Notes under the pieces: model-generated
What the model was told of the DNA's origin: nothing
The model's database searches: none
What the model saw: the letters and a program-made list of their open reading frames with translations, nothing else
Assembly: GCA_937922005.1 (NCBI GenBank)
Contig: CAKZWV010000025.1
Span: 1-5,857 of the forward strand
Reading direction: 5' to 3'
From: an uncultured Clostridia bacterium
GTDB taxonomy: Bacteria > Bacillota > Clostridia > Saccharofermentanales > DTU023
Length of the DNA: 5,857 nt
Part shown: piece after piece, positions 1 through 4,751 of the stretch
How the letters are laid out: each line of letters opens with the position of its first letter
Position numbering within the stretch: the first letter of the stretch is position 1
Made by a program: the position numbers and the translations under genes

Positions 1-6
1 CCTCCT
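1..6 (-). promoter_or_regulatory. Possible ribosome binding site of a gene starting just outside the left edge
   Basis: Read on the minus strand, the last six bases of the window are AGGAGG, a perfect Shine-Dalgarno core. It lies downstream of the gene A terminator and in the same orientation as the other genes. The start codon would fall a few bases beyond position 1 and cannot be seen. Without it this is only a well-placed motif. The surrounding stretch (1-60) looks richer in G and C than the other intergenic DNA here and has CCCCGG twice (16-21 and 27-32). Confidence 0.3.
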
Positions 7-79
7 ATCGACCCACCCCGGAAACTCCCCGGGAGATCAGAAGGAAGAAACCCCGTCCCTGCGGCATCCTTTACAACGC

Positions 80-103
80 AAAAAGCCCGAGATTTCTCTC
101 GGG
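80..103 (-). terminator. Intrinsic terminator after gene A
   Basis: On the minus strand a 7-bp stem, CCCGAGA with TCTCGGG, encloses a GAAA tetraloop (GNRA type) and is followed by C and a run of five T. It lies about 90 nt after the stop codon of the 194-2365 gene. On the plus strand the stem is followed by only four T, so weak bidirectional action is possible, but the minus orientation is better. The hairpin is nearly identical to the one at 4570-4595, which indicates duplication of the whole 3' end. Confidence 0.9.
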
Positions 104-114
104 TTTTGCCTAGA

Positions 115-135
115 AAAGCCTATCTATCAAGCTTT
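115..135 (-). other. Conserved 3' UTR hairpin before the gene A terminator
   Basis: In the minus-strand transcript, AAAGCUU pairs with AGGCUUU around a 7-nt loop, including one U-G wobble. The hairpin sits 11 nt upstream of the terminator stem. The paralogous 3' end at 4606-4626 has the same 7-bp stem, 7-nt loop and 11-nt spacing, but a different loop sequence. The wobble is a pair only in the minus transcript; on the plus strand it would be a C-A mismatch. Role unknown; mRNA 3' end stability or processing is a guess. Confidence 0.45.
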
Positions 136-161
136 CCTAATAGTTTTTTCTAAGAATTCTC

Positions 162-208
162 TCTCTTAGTGCTTTTTGAACAAAGCGTTTCTCTTAGTGC
201 TTTTTGAA
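162..208 (-). repeat. 28-bp-period tandem duplication across the stop of gene A
   Basis: A 19-bp sequence (tctcttagtgctttttgaa on the plus strand) occurs at 162-180 and again at 190-208. The copy at 190-208 holds the last codons and TAA of gene A. The other copy lies wholly downstream of the stop, and a 28-nt period cannot keep the frame. The homologous end of the gene at 4655 has a single copy, and its stop-to-terminator distance is shorter by about the same amount. This therefore looks like a tandem duplication specific to gene A that left the protein end intact. Confidence 0.85.
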
Positions 209-290
209 GAACAGAATTCCAACAGCCATCAAAGCAGCAGAGCTAAGGAACAGGAAGATGGAATCAGAAGCACCGGTTACAGGCAGAGTA
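190..290. repeat. Anchor-encoding repeat, copy 1 (pairs with 4651-4751)
   Basis: These 101 bases match 4651-4751 with one difference (C at 212, A at 4673), which is a synonymous change in a Leu codon. The tract covers the LPVTG motif (272-286), the membrane segment, the tail, the stop codon and a few bases after it. Upstream of 290 the two genes diverge at once. Near-identity that includes silent sites and crosses the stop codon points to recent gene conversion or segmental copying rather than selection on protein sequence. Confidence 0.93.
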
Positions 291-2365
291 CCATTAACCT
301 GCTTTCCTTGATTACTCATCGAAGCTCCTGCCACAGCTATCGGTCCTTGAACTTTCTGATCACCTTGAACCTTAATTTGAGCCTGCATCTGGCCTTGTCC
401 TGGAACTTGCTTCTTCGCCTGAGCGGAAGACTGTACCTGCGTCCCTACCTGAGTCTGAACTTTGCCTTGACCTTGTGCCTGCACCCGATTTTCTGGTGCT
501 AGCTGATAAAAGACTTTGGCCTTGCACTCTTTCTTAGTATGATCTCCAAGATCCATTCCAGCCCAATCCCAGGCCCCTAAGACGCCTGTGACCTCTTCTA
601 ATCTGCTGTAGAACCGTATTTCCTGGAAAGCATATCCTTGCTCATTAACCTTTTGGATTCGAGTCCTAAAGATCTCTGGAAGAATCATAAATTGAGAGGA
701 GGTTTGGAGAGATGCCCATTCTATATAAGGGACGTTAACCGTCTCCATCAAGCTTGCCTGGGTACCTTCCGGGAAGATGTGTTCTACTGTAATTCCCATC
801 GTTTTAGGGACAACAAGAACAACGATATCAGCCTTGGTTTCTTCCAAAAGCTTTAGATATTCTTCCTTCCAACGCTCCGGGTTTTCAAGGTAGGCTTCCC
901 GCAAGAGCACACAAGGCTTCAGGTCCTTTGTGACAAAGCCAGCATATAGGTAGTCTTTCTGGACTGTCTCTGAGTTCTGATAAAAAGCTCTAGCCATATC
1001 ACTTACGGATGTCCAGCCATCTCTCATCCTAAGCCCATAGACCCGATCATAGACCCATTCTCCATTCCGGATGTCAAAGGCAACAATATTCAATCTCTTC
1101 CCGGGCTTTGGTGTCCGATAGATTTTGATGGTCATGGCCTTCGTAGCCGTCTGTGAAAGCATCTGTTTAGCCGCCAACCAGCAGCTGTTTTGATCCAATG
1201 TATAACCTTCTGGAAATGCGGTTTTGACGAGCTCTTGAATCTTCTTAGCACACTTATCAATATCTGCAGGTGTATCGGTTAATCCAGCCACAAGCTCGTG
1301 CTCAATCTTCAAGCTAAAAGGAGCATGGTCTTTGGAAGGAATCTTCCCCTCCACATCCTCAAAATACTCCACACTCAGCTCATACTGCTCGGGCTTTGTT
1401 CCTTTTTGGATCTTTTTTTCTTCTTCTGTTAATTTATCGATAAAGTCGTTAATCTTTTCATCGCTAAGTTTGCTTGGATCTTTCAGTAATGCCCCTACCT
1501 GCTCCAGCACCTTCTCCAACTCCTGCAGCTCCGCTTCTGTCATCCAATCCTCAGATTTCGGGACTGACAATTGTGGTTTACCCGCATTGGACCGGAGATT
1601 AGGTAGCCTTGCCATGAGACTTTGGTACAGCTGTTTTAGCTTTTCTAGGTTATTAGGAGAATATTTCATCGTACCCGTCTTTTTTGCATCATATGCCTTT
1701 TGCAAATTCTCCCTTGCCAGATCCACCTGTTCCTGCGTCGCTTGCGTATTAGCTAGCGTATCTTGCCCAGCTGTTAGAGCTTCCTGCAAAGCCTGATACT
1801 CTGCCGGTGTCATGAACTCAACCCCAGCCGTTACCGTTGCAGGATCCTGCGTATCAATTTGCTGAATTCCTCCAATGGCTCCATTAACCTCATCCACCAA
1901 GGCCTGCAACGCCGTTTTATCCACCGGCGGAGATGCTGGCTTAAGATAAAAGGTCAAGGTGGCCACACTAAACCTTCCCTGTGAGTTTCGATTGATATCT
2001 TCATTCGTAAATCTCAAGAAAACTCTTGTTAGAGCAGTTATTGTGTAGCCTTCTACTTGATCTGCTGGGACTTCTTTACCAGCAAATGTTCCATCTTCGA
2101 CGAATAGACTAATGGTTACATATTTTCGATCTAATAGCATCTTTTTCCGTGGGGGACCATATCGGAAGGTGAGATCGTCAGCGTTGAATTTATTAGCCAT
2201 AATAGCTTCACTCTTTGGCTGGTCCCTTTGTCCTAACCATTGGTCTTTGTATATAACGTTCACCATCGCAAAGTCCATATGAAGGGCATATGTAGCCAGG
2301 CTGGTGCTGATTACAGATAACAACACTGTTAAAAGAATACCAACTTTACAGTTTCTCTTTAACAC
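194..2365 (-). CDS. Gene A: LPXTG-anchored surface protein with FIVAR-like repeats and the shared core domain
   Basis: A 723-residue protein predicted to be exported and attached to peptidoglycan by a sortase. Residues 1-27 form a signal peptide (basic start, hydrophobic core, likely cleavage after ATYA). About 28-147 look beta-rich and are unassigned. About 148-229 and 235-322 are helical, FIVAR-like repeats. About 352-416 form a module with FPEGY. Residues 424-620 are the core shared with both neighbouring genes. Residues 628-674 are a Gln-rich stalk with 16 Gln. LPVTG is at 694-698, followed by a hydrophobic segment and the tail FFKKH. The start is GTG, preceded at suitable distance by GGAAAGG. 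The core has diverged from B and C, yet the last 33 codons match C almost exactly at DNA level, so the gene is a mosaic. It lies 121 bp after gene B without a visible promoter and may be co-transcribed with it. An adhesin or surface-display role is inferred; no catalytic motif was seen. Confidence 0.93.
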   Translation of the reverse strand: MLKRNCKVGILLTVLLSVISTSLATYALHMDFAMVNVIYKDQWLGQRDQPKSEAIMANKFNADDLTFRYGPPRKKMLLDRKYVTISLFVEDGTFAGKEVPADQVEGYTITALTRVFLRFTNEDINRNSQGRFSVATLTFYLKPASPPVDKTALQALVDEVNGAIGGIQQIDTQDPATVTAGVEFMTPAEYQALQEALTAGQDTLANTQATQEQVDLARENLQKAYDAKKTGTMKYSPNNLEKLKQLYQSLMARLPNLRSNAGKPQLSVPKSEDWMTEAELQELEKVLEQVGALLKDPSKLSDEKINDFIDKLTEEEKKIQKGTKPEQYELSVEYFEDVEGKIPSKDHAPFSLKIEHELVAGLTDTPADIDKCAKKIQELVKTAFPEGYTLDQNSCWLAAKQMLSQTATKAMTIKIYRTPKPGKRLNIVAFDIRNGEWVYDRVYGLRMRDGWTSVSDMARAFYQNSETVQKDYLYAGFVTKDLKPCVLLREAYLENPERWKEEYLKLLEETKADIVVLVVPKTMGITVEHIFPEGTQASLMETVNVPYIEWASLQTSSQFMILPEIFRTRIQKVNEQGYAFQEIRFYSRLEEVTGVLGAWDWAGMDLGDHTKKECKAKVFYQLAPENRVQAQGQGKVQTQVGTQVQSSAQAKKQVPGQGQMQAQIKVQGDQKVQGPIAVAGASMSNQGKQVNGTLPVTGASDSIFLFLSSAALMAVGILFFKKH
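341..487 (-). repeat. Low-complexity stalk coding region of gene A
   Basis: This segment encodes residues about 627-675 of gene A, in which Gln often occurs at every second position (for example QAQGQ, QTQ, QMQAQ) interspersed with Gly, Val, Ala and Lys. The DNA is an imperfect run of CAA or CAG codons alternating with others. It occupies the place where wall-anchored proteins usually have a stalk that spans the cell wall. The corresponding stalks in B and C are richer in Ala and Pro. Confidence 0.7.
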
Positions 2366-2373
2366 TATGAATT

Positions 2374-2380
2374 CCTTTCC
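2374..2380 (-). promoter_or_regulatory. Ribosome binding site of gene A, supporting its GTG start
   Basis: GGAAAGG on the minus strand ends 8 nt before GTG at 2365-2363. The signal peptide follows directly from this GTG, so site and start support each other. The 2366-2486 gap otherwise shows no strong hairpin with a T run and no good pair of -35 and -10 boxes. Confidence 0.65.
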
Positions 2381-2486
2381 ATTTTCAAGGAGTTCCCTTG
2401 CATCTCACTTAAAGTCTTACTTGCAGAGCCCTAAATGAGAATACTTAAATCACTTCAAGATGAGCTTTTGGAGACGGCCTTGACAA

Positions 2487-4436
2487 CTATTGTTTTTTAA
2501 GTACCAACGTCGCTCCCAAAGCCATCAGCAGCACTGCGCCAATTATCAGCGTACTATCCTGTTTTTCCCCTGTCACCGGCAGTGCGCTTGTAAGCTGGTT
2601 TTCTTGATTACTCATGGAAATGCCTGCCACGGCAACCGTTCCTTGAAGGGTCCGGTCTTCCTGAGCCTTAATCTCCGCTTGGATCTGAGCCTGAGGAGCG
2701 GTAGCAGCGTCTACCTTCTTCCCAGTAGGAACTTCTTGAGCAGCAGCAACGGCCTTGTCGTAGAAAACTCTTGCTACGACTCTTCTTCTACGCTCACCTC
2801 CTAAGTCGAAATTAGCCCAATCCCAGCTCACCAGAAGGCCTGTGATTTCACGACGTCCATCATAGAACTTAACTTCTCTAAAGGTGTAACCCATCTCATT
2901 CACCTTCTGGATTCTGGTCTTGAAAATGTCATTAAGTTTCATAAAAGTTGAAGAGTGTTGGAGAGAAGCCCAGACATCATAAGGAACAGAAACAGTTTCC
3001 TTTAGAATATCTCTTGTCCCCTCCGGGAAAACGTGTTCTACTTCAACATCAACCATTTTGGGGACTACAAACACAACTAGAGAAGCGCCATACTTTTCTT
3101 TATCAAAGAAGTCGGCATAGTCACCAAATCTTTCCAAATAAGCGCCGCCATAGACCATTTGAGGTTCCTGGCCATCAGCAGCAAAGCCAGCATAAATATA
3201 ATCAGCAGCTAAACCAGATTTTTCAAAGAAGGCAACGGAATAATCTCTGGGAGAGCCCCAACCTTCCTTCATCTGAAGCTGATTAAGTCTGGTGTATACC
3301 CATTCACCTTCATGAATGTCATAAGCGATAATCCGAGGTGCTTCAGCCGTGAGCTTCATATCCTTCTTCTCAAGCCAGCACTTCTTCTCTTCTTGCTTCA
3401 CCAGACGAACCACAAGAGTACTTGTCGATTTGCCCAGCAGATAAGCTGACGCTACTTCCTTGAAGCTCTCTTCGTTAGCTTCATAACCTTCTGGTGCGCT
3501 TTTCATAACCTCTTCCATGAGTCTTTGGGTCAGCTTGTCTAAATCATCCAATTTGCCTTTTGTTAAGTCCTTCAAGATTTCAGAGTCTTCCGGGATAGTT
3601 TTCTCAATAGGCGACAATCCGGAATCTACAAGTGATGTTCCTTGGCTCAAATAGAGTCTTATCCGTAAGTTTAATCCCGTTGGGGTACCGGGAACGATAG
3701 GTGCTGATGGATCGTTAGTGCCAAATCTTAACTTACCAAATGCCTCATTTAGCATGTTAAATACGGGATCAATCTCTGCCTGGGCCATGGGTCCAAATTC
3801 TTGGTCATTATTGTTTTGAACTGTATAGTTAGCCTGTTCAAGTGCGTTAATGAGTGATTCCAATTCCTCTTGAGAGGAAAAAAAAGGACTATCTTTATCC
3901 ACCTGGTCTTCAGTCTTTCCTGGTGCTACTTGAATCCGATCCTTAATTGCTTGGACTTTTTGTATGAGTTTTTGAAGCTCTGTAAGATCACCTGGGACAA
4001 AGTTTAGGGGTTCTATATAGCAATATAGCGTTTTGTCTGCATGACCCGAAAAGGGCTTATTACCCCAATCTCGGATATCAAAAAAAGTAACCTTTGTTCT
4101 GCTCACTATATTTTCGGGATCCACGAAATTCCCTGTACGATTAGTGAGTCTGTAATCATAACTACCATTGCTACCATATCCAACATAATCTAACCACTTC
4201 GTATTCACAGGGGTATGCTGATATGGATTGCCACTCCAGTACTCGACGATGATCTGCCAATTTCTGGGATTAAATTCATCGACCTTTACTATTTCTTTTT
4301 GGTTAATCTTTTTGCTATATGGTGTTTTATAATTAATGCTGAATCTATATCCCGCTGGTCTGGCATAAGTAGGTAGACCAGGTAAAAATAACGCTGCTAC
4401 AAGGATAAATGTCAGCCATTTTCCAAGTTTTTTCAT
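2487..4436 (-). CDS. Gene B: LPXTG-anchored surface protein, paralogue with full domain set
   Basis: A 649-residue secreted, wall-anchored protein. The start chosen is ATG at 4436, not the in-frame ATG at 4451. AAAGGAAG lies between the two at proper spacing to 4436, and the protein then opens MKKLGKW with a classical signal peptide (likely cleavage after PTYA, residue 25). Residues 26-148 form a Tyr- and Trp-rich beta-type region. About 150-238 are helical and FIVAR-like. About 256-346 are a module with PEGY at 315-318. Residues 367-560 are the shared core. About 561-615 form an Ala/Gln stalk. LPVTG is at 619-623, with a hydrophobic segment and tail LKKQ. The stop is TAG, whereas A and C use TAA. 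The core is about 88% identical to gene C by hand alignment, with one perfect 146-bp DNA tract, but the anchor differs from that of A and C. A candidate promoter lies in the leader. Function is unknown beyond surface display; an adhesin is the likeliest guess. Confidence 0.93.
   Translation of the reverse strand: MKKLGKWLTFILVAALFLPGLPTYARPAGYRFSINYKTPYSKKINQKEIVKVDEFNPRNWQIIVEYWSGNPYQHTPVNTKWLDYVGYGSNGSYDYRLTNRTGNFVDPENIVSRTKVTFFDIRDWGNKPFSGHADKTLYCYIEPLNFVPGDLTELQKLIQKVQAIKDRIQVAPGKTEDQVDKDSPFFSSQEELESLINALEQANYTVQNNNDQEFGPMAQAEIDPVFNMLNEAFGKLRFGTNDPSAPIVPGTPTGLNLRIRLYLSQGTSLVDSGLSPIEKTIPEDSEILKDLTKGKLDDLDKLTQRLMEEVMKSAPEGYEANEESFKEVASAYLLGKSTSTLVVRLVKQEEKKCWLEKKDMKLTAEAPRIIAYDIHEGEWVYTRLNQLQMKEGWGSPRDYSVAFFEKSGLAADYIYAGFAADGQEPQMVYGGAYLERFGDYADFFDKEKYGASLVVFVVPKMVDVEVEHVFPEGTRDILKETVSVPYDVWASLQHSSTFMKLNDIFKTRIQKVNEMGYTFREVKFYDGRREITGLLVSWDWANFDLGGERRRRVVARVFYDKAVAAAQEVPTGKKVDAATAPQAQIQAEIKAQEDRTLQGTVAVAGISMSNQENQLTSALPVTGEKQDSTLIIGAVLLMALGATLVLKKQ
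3025..3077. repeat. 53-bp identical tract in gene B core (pairs with 5160-5212)
   Basis: Perfect match to 5160-5212 in gene C, with mismatches immediately on both sides (3024/5159 and 3078/5213). It encodes part of the core around VEVEHVFPEG. The offset to the partner differs by 3 from that of the longer tract at 3190-3335, because gene C lacks one codon between them. Confidence 0.85.
3190..3335. repeat. 146-bp perfectly identical tract in gene B core (pairs with 5322-5467)
   Basis: Compared base by base with 5322-5467, all 146 positions agree, including every silent codon position across about 48 residues (from RIIAYDIH to DYIYA). Sequence on both sides differs at many sites, synonymous and not. 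This local block of zero divergence inside diverged paralogues is the classic mark of gene conversion. Confidence 0.95.
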
Positions 4437-4440
4437 GCTT

Positions 4441-4448
4441 CTTCCTTT
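4441..4448 (-). promoter_or_regulatory. Ribosome binding site that fixes the start of gene B at 4436
   Basis: Minus-strand AAAGGAAG, with its GGA ending 6 nt before ATG at 4436-4434. The alternative ATG at 4451-4449 would put this site inside the coding region and add five residues (MKGRS) before the signal peptide. Confidence 0.75.
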
Positions 4449-4461
4449 CATTTACTGTTTG

Positions 4462-4483
4462 GAGATCTTATTGAGAGATCTTA
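4462..4483 (-). promoter_or_regulatory. Twin AGATCT palindromes in the gene B leader (possible operator)
   Basis: The 9-bp sequence gagatctta occurs twice, at 4462-4470 and 4475-4483, 13 bp apart. Each copy contains the palindrome AGATCT. The pair lies between the candidate -10 box and the ribosome binding site of gene B. Repeated short palindromes there could bind a regulator or shape the 5' UTR. No known regulator site is recognised, and chance in AT-rich DNA is possible. Confidence 0.3.
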
Positions 4484-4495
4484 AAAATTTACGAA

Positions 4496-4504
4496 ATTCT
4501 ATCA
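4496..4504 (-). promoter_or_regulatory. Candidate extended -10 promoter element for gene B
   Basis: The minus strand reads TGATAGAAT: a TGN extension plus TAGAAT, five of six matches to TATAAT. It lies after the gene C terminator and would give a 5' UTR of roughly 50 nt. No good -35 hexamer is visible at 16-18 bp upstream, so an extended -10 promoter is the only version I can support. Confidence 0.35.
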
Positions 4505-4569
4505 GTCTAAATCCTGTTCAGGCTTCTGCTTCTTTCCATAATCAAGAGCCCCAAATATTCCAATTTAGC

Positions 4570-4595
4570 AAAAAAGCCCGAGATTTCTCTCGGGC
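4570..4595 (-). terminator. Intrinsic terminator after gene C
   Basis: On the minus strand an 8-bp stem, GCCCGAGA with TCTCGGGC, closes a GAAA loop and is followed by six T. It lies about 60 nt after the stop codon at 4655. It should separate transcription of gene C from gene B, which then needs its own promoter. It is the counterpart of the hairpin at 80-103. Confidence 0.93.
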
Positions 4596-4605
4596 TAGGT
4601 TTAGA

Positions 4606-4626
4606 AAAGCTTGTCAGTTAAGCTTT
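4606..4626 (-). other. Conserved 3' UTR hairpin before the gene C terminator
   Basis: In the minus-strand transcript AAAGCUU and AAGCUUU form a perfect 7-bp stem around a 7-nt loop (AACUGAC), 11 nt before the terminator stem. The counterpart at 115-135 keeps the stem through a U-G wobble while the loop differs. No such pair of hairpins is found after gene B. Confidence 0.45.
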
Positions 4627-4650
4627 CTACAAGTAATTCTTATAATTTTC

Positions 4651-4751
4651 TCTCTTAGTGCTTTTTGAAGAAAAGAATTCCAACAGCCATCAAAGCAGCA
4701 GAGCTAAGGAACAGGAAGATGGAATCAGAAGCACCGGTTACAGGCAGAGTA
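4651..4751. repeat. Anchor-encoding repeat, copy 2 (pairs with 190-290)
   Basis: The gene C partner of the 101-bp tract at the end of gene A, with one silent difference at 4673. It holds LPVTG (4733-4747), the membrane segment, the KKH tail and the stop. It is flanked upstream by a Thr/Ala linker unlike that of gene A. Confidence 0.93.

Noticed and set aside
16..60. GC-rich left edge with repeated CCCCGG and a GGGACGGGG stretch on the minus strand, considered as a T-box fragment or end of a mobile element
   Set aside because: No T-box antiterminator sequence, no inverted repeat pair and no transposase fragment in view. The stretch is cut by the window edge.
176..502. Plus-strand open frames at 176-502 and 4658-4939 with very similar protein starts
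   Set aside because: They are antisense shadows of the anchor regions of genes A and C. Their similarity simply reflects the near-identical DNA of the 101-bp repeat. There is no ribosome binding site or sensible protein composition.
1332..1796. Plus-strand open frame of 154 codons rich in Ser, Cys and Phe
   Set aside because: It lies wholly opposite the FIVAR-like part of gene A; the composition is what the reverse of a Glu/Lys/Leu/Ala-rich helix would give.
2386..2400. Short inverted repeat CAAGG-AGTTC-CCTTG upstream of gene A
   Set aside because: Only five base pairs, and no T run follows on the minus strand. Too weak to call as terminator or operator.
2948..3286. Plus-strand open frames inside genes B and C, at 2948-3286, 5055-5252 and 5090-5344
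   Set aside because: All are antisense to the well-supported core coding sequence and show no features of secreted or folded proteins.
4437..4451. Upstream ATG at 4451 as start of gene B
   Set aside because: The AAAGGAAG ribosome binding site lies after it and is correctly spaced for the ATG at 4436, which also gives a cleaner signal peptide.
190..4751. Paired 101-bp repeats considered as ends of a composite transposon or as an attachment site
   Set aside because: Both copies are in-frame gene ends with the same coding role, and no transposase or integrase lies between them. Paralogy with conversion explains them better.
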